This document shows, one piece after another, positions 1-9,324 of a stretch of DNA of 64,000 nucleotides. The notes under the pieces are model-generated. The model did not search any database and had not been told where the DNA came from. It saw only the letters and a program-made list of their open reading frames with translations. The position numbers and the translations under genes are program-made. The DNA comes from Flavobacteriales bacterium. Its GTDB lineage: Bacteria; Bacteroidota; Bacteroidia; Flavobacteriales_F; PHOS-HE28. Location of the stretch: NCBI GenBank assembly GCA_016703005.1, contig JADJCX010000009.1:109688-173687 (forward strand), written 5' to 3'. Within the stretch, counting starts at the first letter, position 1, and each line of letters opens with the position of its first letter.

Positions 1-1568
1 CGCTCCTCGAGGAAGTTGGTGATCTTGCCCACACGCTGTTGCTTGGCTTCCGTGAGGCGCGCATCCAGCATCTCGGTGAACGAGCGCTCCATCTCTTCGG
101 CCATCTCCCGTGCGCCTTCCACGCCGCTATCGATGAGCTTCTGCGTATAGATCTCGCGCGGATCGGCATGCGCGGCGATAGCCTTGTACAGCAATGGCTG
201 CGTGAACTTCGGGTCGTCGCCCTCGTTGTGGCCGTGCTTGCGGTAGCACAGAATGTCAACCCACACATCCTGCCCGAACTGCTGGCGATAATCCATGGCC
301 AGCTTCACGGTGTACGCCACCGCTTCGGCATCGTCGCCGTTCACATGGAACACCGGGCACAGCGTGGTCTTGGCGACATCGGTGCAATACGTACTCGTGC
401 GCGCATCGATGTAGTTGGTGGTGAAACCGACCTGGTTGTTCACCACGATGTGGATGGTGCCACCTACTTCGTAGGCCTTCAGTCCAGCCATCTGCACCAC
501 TTCGTACACGACGCCTTGTCCGGCGACCGCTGCATCGCCATGGATGAGGATGGGCGCGGTAATGCCCTTGGCGAAGTTGTCGTCGTGCTCGATGATAGCG
601 CGTGAGATGCCTTGCATCACCGGACCCACCGTTTCCAAATGGCTCGGGTTGGGGGCCAGTGTCAGGCGCACCTCCTTCCCCGTGTTCGTCTTCACAAGGC
701 TGCTGTAACCCATGTGGTACTTCACATCGCCTTCCACCAGCGAATCGTCGTAGTCCTTTCCGTCGAACTCGCTGAAGATCTGGTCGTAGCTCTTGCGCAG
801 GGTGTTGGCCAACACGTTCAACCGGCCGCGGTGCGCCATGCCGATCACGTATTCCGTGATGCCCAGTTCGGCGCCGTGCTCGATAACAGTGTCCAGCGCG
901 GGGATCAAGGCCTCGGCGCCTTCAATGCTGAAACGCTTGGCACCGATGAACTTCTTGCCGAGGAACTTCTCGAAGACCACCGCTTCGTTCAACTTCTCCA
1001 GGATCTCCTTCTTCTGGTCGATGCTGAAGGACGGCTCGTTGCGCGTGCCCTCCATGCGGTCCAGCAACCAACGGCGCTTCTCGGGGAAACGGATGTTCAT
1101 GAACTCCACACCAATGCTGCGGCAGTACGTCTGTTGAAGAAGGGCGATGATGTCGCGCAACTTGCTGGGACCGATACCCACTTCGTTGCCTGCGCTGAAC
1201 AACGTATCCAGATCGGCCTCGGCCAGCCCGAAGTTCTCGATGTCGAGCGTCGGCTGGTACTTGCGCCGATCGCGCACCGGGTTGGTGTTGGTGAAGAGGT
1301 GGCCGCGCTGGCGATAGGCGTTGATCAGGTCGATCACGCGGAACTCCTTCTCGAATCGGTCGTTGCCGGCGGGGGGCTGTGGGCGCTTCTCCACCGCGCT
1401 CGAAGTGACAGCCCCGGGTGCGTCCGCATCGATCGACTTGGCGAACTCGAAGCCTTCAAAGAACCGCGCCCAGCCGGTTTCCACGCTGGCCGGATCCTTC
1501 AGGTATTGTTGGTACAGGTCGTCGAGCCAAACGCTATCGACGTTGCTCAGGTAGGAGAACTTATCCAT
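1..1568 (-). CDS. sucA: 2-oxoglutarate dehydrogenase E1 component, N-terminal part (runs off left edge)
   Basis: This is the thiamine-diphosphate-dependent E1 subunit of the 2-oxoglutarate dehydrogenase complex, which decarboxylates 2-oxoglutarate in the TCA cycle. About 522 codons are visible; the C-terminal 40% or so lies beyond the left edge. The N-terminus has the family's E2-binding segment (FSYLSNVDSVWLDDLYQQYL, then GWARFFEGFEF). Further in are the MAHRGRLNVLANTL segment near residue 242 and the thiamine-diphosphate-binding HGDAAVAGQG segment near residue 341, followed by VVNNQVGFTT. The start is ATG at 1568, with a TACCTTCG promoter-like box only 9 nt upstream. Long plus-strand open frames over this gene are antisense shadows. 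Identification is secure from several family motifs. Confidence 0.96.
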   Translation of the reverse strand, partial: MDKFSYLSNVDSVWLDDLYQQYLKDPASVETGWARFFEGFEFAKSIDADAPGAVTSSAVEKRPQPPAGNDRFEKEFRVIDLINAYRQRGHLFTNTNPVRDRRKYQPTLDIENFGLAEADLDTLFSAGNEVGIGPSKLRDIIALLQQTYCRSIGVEFMNIRFPEKRRWLLDRMEGTRNEPSFSIDQKKEILEKLNEAVVFEKFLGKKFIGAKRFSIEGAEALIPALDTVIEHGAELGITEYVIGMAHRGRLNVLANTLRKSYDQIFSEFDGKDYDDSLVEGDVKYHMGYSSLVKTNTGKEVRLTLAPNPSHLETVGPVMQGISRAIIEHDDNFAKGITAPILIHGDAAVAGQGVVYEVVQMAGLKAYEVGGTIHIVVNNQVGFTTNYIDARTSTYCTDVAKTTLCPVFHVNGDDAEAVAYTVKLAMDYRQQFGQDVWVDILCYRKHGHNEGDDPKFTQPLLYKAIAAHADPREIYTQKLIDSGVEGAREMAEEMERSFTEMLDARLTEAKQQRVGKITNFLEE

Positions 1569-1577
1569 GCGAGGCGA

Positions 1578-1585
1578 CGAAGGTA
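1578..1585 (-). promoter_or_regulatory. Candidate -7 promoter box of sucA
   Basis: TACCTTCG on the minus strand fits the Bacteroidota -7 element TAnnTTyG and lies 9 nt before the sucA ATG, so the transcript would be leaderless or nearly so. I see no clear TTTG -33 box. Confidence 0.4.
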
Positions 1586-1662
1586 GAAGCGGGGTGTTTC
1601 AAGGCGGCGACGCCAAGGCTTGGCTTATACCGAGAAATGCACAATGGAATGTCGGCATGGAT

Positions 1663-2022
1663 TCACCCCAGCCCGGCGAACCGCTTCCGCAGCAGCACCT
1701 TCTGCAAAGAACGCAGCACCATGGACCCGGCCAGTTCGTGCAAGCCTCCACGCGTCATGGCATCCTCCACCATCCGCTCGGTCAGGTCCACACGGTTGAT
1801 GGCGCGGGAGAGCTGGATCGAGCCCCTGCGTTGCCAGTCGTCCAATTGGCGTTTCACATCGGTGCGCAGGCACTCAAAAGCCGCATCGCCCACCGGTGGA
1901 AGTCCGATCGTTTCCTCACCTAGGTCCTTACGCAACTGGTGAACGGTCTCGAGCAACACCTCTGCTTCGTCCAGCCGCTTGCGCAGGCCTTCACCAGTTC
2001 TTGACACTTCGTCGTTCGCCAT
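1663..2022 (-). CDS. Small charged protein of unknown function
   Basis: A 119-residue soluble protein that I do not recognise. It is rich in Leu, Glu and Arg, has no signal peptide or membrane segment, and is predicted largely helical (for example LRKRLDEAEVLLETVHQLRK). It ends about 95 nt upstream of sucA on the same strand and is divergent from the secreted protein at 2103. The ATG at 2022 is the only reasonable start. No plus-strand gene competes here, and the amino-acid composition looks coding. The function is unknown, and a chance open frame cannot be fully excluded. Confidence 0.6.
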   Translation of the reverse strand: MANDEVSRTGEGLRKRLDEAEVLLETVHQLRKDLGEETIGLPPVGDAAFECLRTDVKRQLDDWQRRGSIQLSRAINRVDLTERMVEDAMTRGGLHELAGSMVLRSLQKVLLRKRFAGLG

Positions 2023-2059
2023 GTGGAAAAGTGGGACGAAGGTCGGTAGGCGGTGGCAC

Positions 2060-2067
2060 TATGTTTG
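2060..2067 (+). promoter_or_regulatory. Candidate -7 promoter box for the gene at 2103
   Basis: TATGTTTG matches TAnnTTTG exactly, 35 nt before the ATG at 2103. The -33 element is not recognisable. Confidence 0.45.
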
Positions 2068-2102
2068 GCCGGTAGCATCAACACACCAGTTCACCGTAGA
2101 TC

Positions 2103-2984
2103 ATGCGCACACTTCTGCTTCCATTCTCCATCCTCCTCGCCTTCACCGCCACCGCCCAATACGGCAGCTTCGACAAGAAGGCCATCGCCACGGCAAAAGC
2201 CAGCAGCACCGTGTTGGTGCTCGACGCCGGCGACTCGCCGTATAACCGCGCGATCATGGATGCCATGAAGTCGCATTGGAAATTCACCAGTGGCTACGAT
2301 GTGATCAACGTGAACGACATGGCGCTGCAGCCCATGGACCCCACGAAGACCTACTTGATGAAGACGTGGAAAGTCGATCCGGCCAAGTTCGGCGCCTTCT
2401 TCCTCACGCTGGTGCAAGGCTGGAAACAGAAGAAGGGTGAAACGCTCCAAACGCAGGAGAACGCCTTCACCACCATACCGGTAGCGCAGGAGATCGCGTT
2501 CATAATGATCGACCCCAATGCGATGGCGGCCGACAATACCTCGCTCCTGTTGAACGTCTACGTGAAGAACATCCAGGACTACTTGGCGCAGGTGGAGGCG
2601 GGCAAGTTCACCGACAAGAGCACGGCCGATAGGTTCTATGCATCGCGCAATCGCTTGGTGCGCGACAACCACGAACTGTGGCTGGCGAAAGAGCACATGG
2701 ATAAGAGTGTTCCCGATGCCGCCACCGTGAAGACGAGCTACGCGAAAGGCACCGCGCAACTGATGGCCAAGAGCCAACTGATGACCGCTGTTGAAGCGCA
2801 GAACAAAGGGGTGTGCATCACCGATGTGGTGATGACCGGCGAACACAAGACCCGCCATTGCTTCAAGCGCGTTTTCAACTCCGGCAGCGGCGAGTTGATG
2901 TACATCGCGGACGACGCCGCGATCTTCGGCAAGAAGGAAGGCTTCATTGCCGAGGATCTGTTGGCGATCGAGCGGTCGAGGTAG
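2103..2984 (+). CDS. Secreted protein of unknown function
   Basis: A 293-residue protein with a classic signal peptide (MRTLLLPFSILLAFTATAQ, cleavage after about residue 19), so it is probably periplasmic or outer-membrane associated. The mature part has no membrane segment. It contains two cysteines near the C-terminal third (GVCITDVVM and TRHCFKRVF) that could form a disulfide. I do not recognise the family. The start is supported by the signal peptide and by a TATGTTTG box upstream. The next gene starts 1 nt after its stop codon, so the two are probably cotranscribed. Confidence 0.75.
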   Translation: MRTLLLPFSILLAFTATAQYGSFDKKAIATAKASSTVLVLDAGDSPYNRAIMDAMKSHWKFTSGYDVINVNDMALQPMDPTKTYLMKTWKVDPAKFGAFFLTLVQGWKQKKGETLQTQENAFTTIPVAQEIAFIMIDPNAMAADNTSLLLNVYVKNIQDYLAQVEAGKFTDKSTADRFYASRNRLVRDNHELWLAKEHMDKSVPDAATVKTSYAKGTAQLMAKSQLMTAVEAQNKGVCITDVVMTGEHKTRHCFKRVFNSGSGELMYIADDAAIFGKKEGFIAEDLLAIERSR

Positions 2985-2985
2985 T

Positions 2986-3513
2986 ATGCGCGGAACTTGG
3001 CTCATATTCCTATTGACGATTGGGGCCAGGTGTGTGGCACAGCAAGAGTCGAAGTCCGGACACTCGGTAAGGGGTGGTGGTTTTGGATTCAACTACGTGT
3101 ACCAGCATTCTCATGGCTTGGAACTACATGGGGATTACCTCTACACGTATCAACCGTATTGGGCGGATCACATGTACGTGATCGGCCCCGAAGCCCAAGC
3201 GGGCGGTCACTATGGCTCGACATTCTTCGTGGGTAACAGCATCGGCTTGCGCCAGATGCTGCTATTCCAGGGCATCGCAGGGATCACCGCGAAGGTTGCC
3301 TTGGAGAACTATGCCGAAAAATGGGGTGAACAGGACACTCGGGTCTCGCTCCGCGCCGGACTGACACTCTTGGGCTACGTTTCAGTCGAGTACGGGAGGT
3401 CGCAACCGATCAGCGCTGGCCCGCTGTTGGTGGGTAACGAAGTGCTCACCGTCCGCTTGGCGTTCAGTTCTTCCATACTCGAGCGCGTATTCCAGAACGT
3501 TCCGATCAGCTAG
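2986..3513 (+). CDS. Small secreted protein, possible outer-membrane beta-barrel
   Basis: A 175-residue protein with a signal peptide (MRGTWLIFLLTIGARCVAQ). The mature part is Gly- and Tyr-rich with alternating hydrophobic and polar stretches (GGGFGFNYVYQHSHGLEL, VSVEYGRSQPISAGPLLVG), as expected of a small outer-membrane barrel. A longer open frame begins at 2947, but its first 13 codons overlap the preceding gene out of frame and would bury the signal peptide, so ATG 2986 is preferred. It sits 1 nt after the stop of the gene at 2103, so it is likely in the same operon. No specific function is inferred. Confidence 0.65.
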   Translation: MRGTWLIFLLTIGARCVAQQESKSGHSVRGGGFGFNYVYQHSHGLELHGDYLYTYQPYWADHMYVIGPEAQAGGHYGSTFFVGNSIGLRQMLLFQGIAGITAKVALENYAEKWGEQDTRVSLRAGLTLLGYVSVEYGRSQPISAGPLLVGNEVLTVRLAFSSSILERVFQNVPIS

Positions 3514-3582
3514 TGGTTACTTCCTGAGAACAGGCTTCAGCAGGCATATCTACCTTTCCGATCCGACAAACTCCACCACTCC

Positions 3583-4612
3583 ATGGATCGTCATTTATGT
3601 GCCTGCGCATTTGTACTCACATGGGGAACCTTATTCGCGTCAACTCTTGCCTACGCTGAAGGTGGCAATGCAGGCATCGACAACGCCATCGCTGTTTGCC
3701 AGAATGCGCCTCCCTTCCTGATGATCGACTCGCTGCTCGGCTCACCACAACCGGGTGGTACATGGAATGATCCCGGTGGGTCACCGCACTCCCCTGGCTT
3801 TCGTTCCGGGTGTTGACGCTGCAGGTACCTACTGCTATGTCGTTGGCAACGACACGGCCTGTTTGACGATCACGACCGTAGTGCAGGCGAACGCCGGAAC
3901 GAACGGCTATGCGGTCCTCTGCAGTACCGGCCCAGCCACATCCTACTTCCCCTACCTCGGCGGCAATCCACAGACCGGTGGTTCTTGGTACCAGTGCGGC
4001 CCGAACACGATGTGCTATGTAGTGCCCGGCATTGCGCCATGCCCCAACGACACAGCCTCGGTTACCGTAGTCGTGAACCAAGCGCCCGATGCCGGGATCG
4101 ATGCCATCATCGAGATCTGCGCGAACGCCGGTCCCGTCGTCCTGTTCGATTCGATAGCGGGAACACCACAACCCGGTGGCACATGGACGTTCGGTGGAGG
4201 TCCGCAGAACGGGATCTTCGTTCCGGGTGTGAACACGCCCGGCATTTATTGCTACATAGTGGCGGGTCTTGCACCCTGCCCCAACGCGGTCTCCTGTCAT
4301 ACGGTCATCGTGGTGCCCTCGACGGATCCCGAATATCTCAACACCGGGATCGGAACCACGGTTGCTTCAAGCCCACGCCTCTCACCCGAACCGAACTCAG
4401 GAGTGCTGCACCTTGTCGGCATGAGCGATGGCGAGGCACCTGCCGACGTGTACGACCAACTTGGCCGGATCCAATGGCAAGGCACGCTTGTTCCCATTGG
4501 CGGCAGATCGGAGCTTCAATTGCCGGGCCATATCCGCAACGGCCGCTACACGCTGATACTGCGCAACGCGCATGGAGCCGATGTGCGACTGCCTTTCACG
4601 GTGGCGCGTTGA
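3583..4612 (+). CDS. Secreted repeat protein with T9SS type A sorting domain (frameshifted)
   Basis: A surface or secreted protein of about 340 residues. It has a signal peptide and three loosely similar modules of about 75 residues, each with a pattern like DSL.G.PQPGGTW then FVPGV..AGTYCYVV, and paired cysteines. It ends in a T9SS type A-like sorting domain (SPEPNSGVLHL, then RIQWQGTLVP, then NGRYTLIL). The open frame starting at 3583 stops at 3816. The rest continues one base out of phase to 4612. Removing one base from the GGG at 3778-3780 or the CCCC at 3791-3794 restores the first module so that it matches the third. I treat this as one gene with an indel, probably a sequencing error. 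The function of the repeats is unknown; adhesion is possible. Confidence 0.7.
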
Positions 4613-4675
4613 TCATCGATCCAATGATGTGTCAATGACCGATGGTCGTGATCCAGGCCATTGTTCCTTGCAGCC

Positions 4676-5584
4676 ATGTCCACCATCCTTATCACCGGCG
4701 GTAGCGGCCTGATCGGTTCCGCATTGACCAAGGCGCTGCTCGCACAAGGCCGCACGGTGCGCCACCTGAGCCGCACCCCACGTGATCACAATGGCGTGCG
4801 GGCCTTCGCTTGGGATCCTCAACGTGGCACGCTGGACAAGTCAGCGCTAGAGGGTGTGGATCACATCGTTCATCTCGCTGGCGAGAACATCATTACCAAG
4901 CGGTGGAGCCCTGAAAGGCTGAGGCTCTGCCAAGAAAGTCGCACGGAGTCGGCGCGCTTGGTGTTGAGCGTTGCGCGCGAAATGGGTTTGCATCCGAAGA
5001 GCTTCATCAGTGCGAGCGGCGTTGGCTACTATGGTGCGGTCACCACGGACAAGGTGTTCTCCGAAAGCGATCCGAACGCCCAAGATGTCATCGGCCGTTT
5101 GACGCGTGCTTGGGAGGATGCAGTGGAGGAATGGGCGGACATCACCCGCGTGGTGAAGCTGCGCACCCCGATGGTACTCGCTCGAGAGGGCGGTGGACTA
5201 CCACAGTTCCTACGATTGGCGCAATGGTGCGTCCTCGCGCCACTCGGGTCGGGAAAACAATGGATGCCCTGGGTACACATGGGCGACCTCGTGCAACTGT
5301 ACATCCATGCGATGGAGCATGGCACGATGAGCGGCGCCTACAACGCGTGCGCCGGTGAGCAACTTCATCAACGCGATGTCATGCGCGCGGTAGCGAAGGC
5401 GGTGCGCCGCCCGTTGTTCCCCATCGCGGTGCCCGCCTTCGCGCTTCGCTTGGCCATGGGCGAACGGAGCGCCCTGCTCATCGAGGGAAGTCGAGCGAGC
5501 AGCCAACGGCGGAAGGACGCGGGGTTAACGTTCGAATACGACACGCTGGAAAGCGCACTTCGGGATCTGATCGGCCAGAATTGA
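4676..5584 (+). CDS. TIGR01777-family NAD(P)-binding epimerase
   Basis: An extended short-chain dehydrogenase-like protein of 302 residues (YfcH/SulA-type, TIGR01777). The Rossmann glycine motif TGGSGLIG is at residues 7-14. The SASGVGYYG segment and the YNACAGEQ..QRDVMRAVAKA region are typical of the family, and the C-terminal part (PAFALRLAMGE, then SQRRKDAGLTF) matches the DUF1731 tail. The physiological substrate of this family is not established. A TTG start at 4661 is possible, but ATG 4676 places the Rossmann strand at the expected N-terminal position. The protein is cytoplasmic, and its neighbours give no pathway clue. Confidence 0.88.
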   Translation: MSTILITGGSGLIGSALTKALLAQGRTVRHLSRTPRDHNGVRAFAWDPQRGTLDKSALEGVDHIVHLAGENIITKRWSPERLRLCQESRTESARLVLSVAREMGLHPKSFISASGVGYYGAVTTDKVFSESDPNAQDVIGRLTRAWEDAVEEWADITRVVKLRTPMVLAREGGGLPQFLRLAQWCVLAPLGSGKQWMPWVHMGDLVQLYIHAMEHGTMSGAYNACAGEQLHQRDVMRAVAKAVRRPLFPIAVPAFALRLAMGERSALLIEGSRASSQRRKDAGLTFEYDTLESALRDLIGQN

Positions 5585-5617
5585 GATCCCGGATATCTTG
5601 CCTTCGACCTGGCGTCC

Positions 5618-7504
5618 ATGCGCTGTACCCTATCCGTCCTTTCGTTGCTGTTCGCGCACCTGATGGCGTACAGCCAGAATACGTACGACATCCGAGATGC
5701 TGGCGATCAATTCGATGGCAAATGCGGCGAGTGCCTTGCCCTGTTCGAACGGAAACCAAAGGAGGTCCATTTCGGTTTCATCACCGATGCTGACGGAGGC
5801 ATCTGGTTCGTGACGAACGATACCCGGTTCTTCGAGGCGCTAATCACCAAACCCAGTGATGGACTGGCGGTGGATATCGTACCCCGCAACCGCTACACAT
5901 GCGGGGTGGAAACGCCGGAACAGACGACCATGAGCCGAGGAACCCTGCTGAAGCCCGCATACCAGTTCGAACTGAAACGATCCAAGCAGGCATGGGGCAA
6001 TGGCGTTGCCGTGAAAGTCGGGGTGCTGCCGAAGGAGGTGCTGGGCACCGAGTACGAGCTGAACCTGATCGTGCTGAAGGACCGGTTCCTCTGCTACTAC
6101 AACTGGTTCTACGACCTGCAGGTGTACCGCTGGGATCTCCTGAACATGGGTCTTTACATGGACACCCTTACGTATGGTGAGCAGTACGACACGACGCGCA
6201 CAGCAGCACGCACGAGTACGCTCCGGCGTAAGGCGCTGCATTTCACTATTCCATTCGAGCGCAACAAGGCCGAGTATTCACCGGCCGATCTGCAGCCGAT
6301 GCGCGACTCGCTGCGCCTCACCGATTTCACGATCAAGCGCATCGTCATCGAAGCATACAGCAGCGTTGAAGGACCAGAGGACCGCAATTTGGAACTGCAA
6401 CAGAAACGTGCGCAAAGCATTGTCGACGCTATGCAGACCTACCAGTCGCAGGGGATAGCGACGGAAGTACACGCCAGCGAGAACTGGGTGGAATTCCTCA
6501 GCGATGTGCTGCTGACCCCGCATGCCGCATTGGCCGGCATGTCCAAAGCCGCGATCAAGGAGAAGCTGACGGACAAGCGCTTGGCCGATGCGCTGGAACC
6601 GATGCTTGCGCACCACCGCAAGGCCGTGATCACGTTGGAGCTGGCCCGCAAAGACGGACTGGATGGCGTGAACGCGGCCGAACTGATCGAGGTGTTCGAG
6701 AAGGCCATTGCCGACAACAATCTGGAGCGTGCGATCCAAGTGCAGAACGCAGTGTTCGACCGGATACTCGATAACCAGTTGCCAAGCTCCTACATCGATC
6801 AACTGGAGGTCCCGTCGCGCACGGAGTTCGCACAGATGATGCACTCGCGTGTGGCCTTCCGGCAGTTCATGGACCCCACCGATGCTTGGGAGACCTACCT
6901 AGCACTGGAGGAACTCGATCGCTTGTTGCCCGAGGACGGGCATATCAAGTACAACATGTGCGCGGTGAAATTCAGGCTCTGGTTGTTGGGCGGGCATACG
7001 ATAGACCCAGCGGCGTTCAAGAAGGAGATAGAGCACCTGCGCATTTACCACATCGAGGAACCACTGATCAAACGCATGCTCATCAATTGGAACATCATGA
7101 TGGCCGAAGGGCACATGGCCAAGGGTGAGTACACGCAGAAGGATGAATGCTTGAAGTACATCCAGCGCAACTACAAGAGCATCCCCATGAGCGAGCAAGA
7201 CCACCTGAGCCTTGCGCAGTACTTCGCCGGTTATGCCAACTACAACCTCGCCCTCAATGTGGTGGAGCCTCGCTTGTTCGACATCCAAGTGGACGAGGAC
7301 CTGCTGTTCTACTACCTGAATCTCACGATCGCCGATCCGGAGCGCACCAAGGAACAGGCCTACAGGACGATCATGCTCAATGCGATCAACAAAGACAAGC
7401 CACGGTTCTGCTCGCTCTTCAAACCGTTCGGCATGGGCGGTGTCACCTTCCAGTTGCTGGACGACACCTACCTTATGAAGACGTATTGCGAAACGTGCGA
7501 GTGA
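5618..7504 (+). CDS. Secreted protein with OmpA-like and helical-repeat regions
   Basis: A 628-residue exported protein with a signal peptide (MRCTLSVLSLLFAHLMAYSQ). After about 190 residues of unknown beta-rich sequence comes a region near residues 207-275 that resembles an OmpA-type peptidoglycan-binding domain: HFTIPFERNKAEYSP, then IVIEAYSSVEGPEDRNLELQ, then KRAQSIVDAM. The C-terminal half is alpha-helical and TPR-like (for example YTQKDECLKYIQRN, then LAQYFAGYANYNLALNVVE). It may link the envelope to peptidoglycan, but this is inference. The ATG is preceded by TATCTTG at 5594-5600. It converges on the polyprenyl synthetase gene, with 6 nt between stops. Confidence 0.75.
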   Translation: MRCTLSVLSLLFAHLMAYSQNTYDIRDAGDQFDGKCGECLALFERKPKEVHFGFITDADGGIWFVTNDTRFFEALITKPSDGLAVDIVPRNRYTCGVETPEQTTMSRGTLLKPAYQFELKRSKQAWGNGVAVKVGVLPKEVLGTEYELNLIVLKDRFLCYYNWFYDLQVYRWDLLNMGLYMDTLTYGEQYDTTRTAARTSTLRRKALHFTIPFERNKAEYSPADLQPMRDSLRLTDFTIKRIVIEAYSSVEGPEDRNLELQQKRAQSIVDAMQTYQSQGIATEVHASENWVEFLSDVLLTPHAALAGMSKAAIKEKLTDKRLADALEPMLAHHRKAVITLELARKDGLDGVNAAELIEVFEKAIADNNLERAIQVQNAVFDRILDNQLPSSYIDQLEVPSRTEFAQMMHSRVAFRQFMDPTDAWETYLALEELDRLLPEDGHIKYNMCAVKFRLWLLGGHTIDPAAFKKEIEHLRIYHIEEPLIKRMLINWNIMMAEGHMAKGEYTQKDECLKYIQRNYKSIPMSEQDHLSLAQYFAGYANYNLALNVVEPRLFDIQVDEDLLFYYLNLTIADPERTKEQAYRTIMLNAINKDKPRFCSLFKPFGMGGVTFQLLDDTYLMKTYCETCE

Positions 7505-7510
7505 AGCCGC

Positions 7511-8455
7511 TCAGTTGGCCCGGTCCAACAACATCGCAGCCAGCGCGCGCAGGGGCGCCTTGAGGTACTCCGGCACGTTGATAGCAGCCAACGCTTCTTG
7601 GGCGGCACGGTCATTCTTCAGCACTTCGGCCTCAGCTTCGGAACGAACACCGAGCTGCTCGATCACGTCGCGCATACGCGACACGTCGCGCTGTGCGCTA
7701 GGCTTCGTCAGTTCTTCGTCCAGAACGGTTGAGCGCTTCTGGGCAGCGCACTCCGCCCCACGGATGAGCAGAAAGGTCTTCTTGCCTGCCCGCAGATCCC
7801 CGCCTTGTTGCTTGCCGGTGACCGCGGGATCGCCGAACGCATCCAGCAGGTCGTCGCGCAACTGGAACGCAAGACCCAGATGTTCGCCGAATTCACCAAC
7901 GAGCTGGCGATCGCCCACGGAAGCACCAGCAACGATGGCCCCTGTTTGCAGCGCGCACGAGAGCAGGACAGCGGTCTTCAGCCGGATCATCTCCAGGTAT
8001 TCCGCAACGCTCACATTCAAGCGCGTCTCGAATTCCATGTCGCGCTGCTGCCCCTCACACACGCCCAGCGCGTACCGGCTGAACAAGTCGAGCACCTCGC
8101 TCCTCTTCGCCATCAACTGGTAGGCCTTCACGAGCATGGCATCGCCACTGAGGATACCCGCGTTCACATTCCACTTTGCGTGCACGGTGGGCTGCCCGCG
8201 CCGCAACGGCGCAGCGTCCATGATGTCATCATGCATCAAGGTGAAATTGTGGAAGAGCTCAATACCCAGCGCTTCATCGAGCGCGTCCGCCGCCTTGCCA
8301 CCGAAGAGTTCGCAGCCCATGAGCACCAGCGCTGGACGCACACGTTTCGCAGGCAAACGCATCAAGTAGGCCATCGGCGGAAACAGTCCGTCGTTCGGCA
8401 ATGCCGCGCACCATTCGGCGATACGGGCCTCGATCAGTTGGCGATGATCGGTCAT
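7511..8455 (-). CDS. Polyprenyl (geranylgeranyl/farnesyl-type) diphosphate synthase
   Basis: A trans-isoprenyl diphosphate synthase of 314 residues that condenses isopentenyl diphosphate with allylic diphosphates. It would feed quinone, carotenoid or other isoprenoid synthesis. Both aspartate-rich motifs are present: LMHDDIMDAAPLRRG (first DDxxD, followed by RRG) and QLRDDLLDAFGD (second). The GDAMLVKAYQL segment and the GGDLRAGKKTFLL Lys region are also typical. The chain length of the product cannot be read off reliably. The ATG at 8455 overlaps the rfbA stop by one base, implying translational coupling. Upstream in-frame residues extend to 8668, but they lie inside rfbA and are not real. 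Confidence 0.92.
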   Translation of the reverse strand: MTDHRQLIEARIAEWCAALPNDGLFPPMAYLMRLPAKRVRPALVLMGCELFGGKAADALDEALGIELFHNFTLMHDDIMDAAPLRRGQPTVHAKWNVNAGILSGDAMLVKAYQLMAKRSEVLDLFSRYALGVCEGQQRDMEFETRLNVSVAEYLEMIRLKTAVLLSCALQTGAIVAGASVGDRQLVGEFGEHLGLAFQLRDDLLDAFGDPAVTGKQQGGDLRAGKKTFLLIRGAECAAQKRSTVLDEELTKPSAQRDVSRMRDVIEQLGVRSEAEAEVLKNDRAAQEALAAINVPEYLKAPLRALAAMLLDRAN

Positions 8456-9324
8456 CACACGCTGCCTTCGGCCACCTTCAAGAGGTACTCGCCATACCCG
8501 CTCTTGCGCAACGGTTCGGCCAGCTTCCGCAGTTGGTCGGCGCTGATGAAGTTGCGGCGGAACGCCACTTCTTCGATGCAGCCGATGCGGCGACCCTGGC
8601 GTTCCTCGATCACCTGCACGTACTGGCCAGCCTGCATCAACGATGTAAAGGTCCCGGTATCGAGCCAAGCCGTGCCGCGGTCCAACACGTTCACCTTCAA
8701 TGTGCCCCGCCGCAGGTATTCCTTGTTCACGTCGGTGATCTCGTACTCACCGCGCACACCCGGCTTCAGGTCCCGTGCGATGTCGAGCACACTGTTGTCG
8801 TAGAAATACAGACCCGGTACGGCATAGTTGCTCTTTGGCTTTGTTGGTTTCTCCTCGATGCTCAATGCGTTGAAGTGCGCATCGAACTCCACCACGCCGT
8901 AACGCTCGGGGTCGCTCACGCGGTAGGCGAACACGAGCCCGCCGTTCACGGTACTGTGCTCCATGAGCCGTGTCCCCAACCCGGAACCATGGAAAATGTT
9001 GTCGCCAAGGATCAATGCCACGCTATCGTTGCCAACGAAGTCACGACCGATGACGAACGCTTGTGCAAGCCCGTTGGGCACCGGTTGATCGGCATAGGTG
9101 AACGAGCACCCGAGACTTCCACCATCACCCAACAGCTTGCGGAAATGCGGCAGATCGTGCGGTGTGCTGATGATGAGCACCTCGCGGATACCCGCTGCCA
9201 TGAGCGTGCTCAGCGGGTAATAGATCATCGGCTTGTCATACACCGGCATCAGTTGCTTGCTAACGGCAAGCGTCAATGGATGCAGACGTGTGCCGGAGCC
9301 TCCGGCGAGGATGATGCCCTTCAT
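8455..9324 (-). CDS. rfbA: Glucose-1-phosphate thymidylyltransferase
   Basis: RmlA/RfbA makes dTDP-glucose from glucose 1-phosphate and dTTP, the first step to dTDP-L-rhamnose for surface polysaccharide. The protein has 289 residues, normal for the family. The nucleotide-binding signature GIILAGGSGTRLHPLT is at residues 3-18. QLMPVYDKPMIYYPLSTLM, ILGDNIFHG, EEKPTKPKSNYAVPGLYFY and DRGTAWLDTGT are all hallmark segments. No rfbB, C or D is in view. It overlaps the polyprenyl synthetase start downstream by one base and the MMPL exporter stop upstream by four, so the three are probably cotranscribed. Confidence 0.95.
   Translation of the reverse strand: MKGIILAGGSGTRLHPLTLAVSKQLMPVYDKPMIYYPLSTLMAAGIREVLIISTPHDLPHFRKLLGDGGSLGCSFTYADQPVPNGLAQAFVIGRDFVGNDSVALILGDNIFHGSGLGTRLMEHSTVNGGLVFAYRVSDPERYGVVEFDAHFNALSIEEKPTKPKSNYAVPGLYFYDNSVLDIARDLKPGVRGEYEITDVNKEYLRRGTLKVNVLDRGTAWLDTGTFTSLMQAGQYVQVIEERQGRRIGCIEEVAFRRNFISADQLRKLAEPLRKSGYGEYLLKVAEGSV

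Noticed and set aside
2091..3092. A 333-codon minus-strand open frame
   Set aside because: It lies opposite the secreted proteins at 2103 and 2986, which have signal peptides and proper starts. Its composition is that of an antisense shadow.
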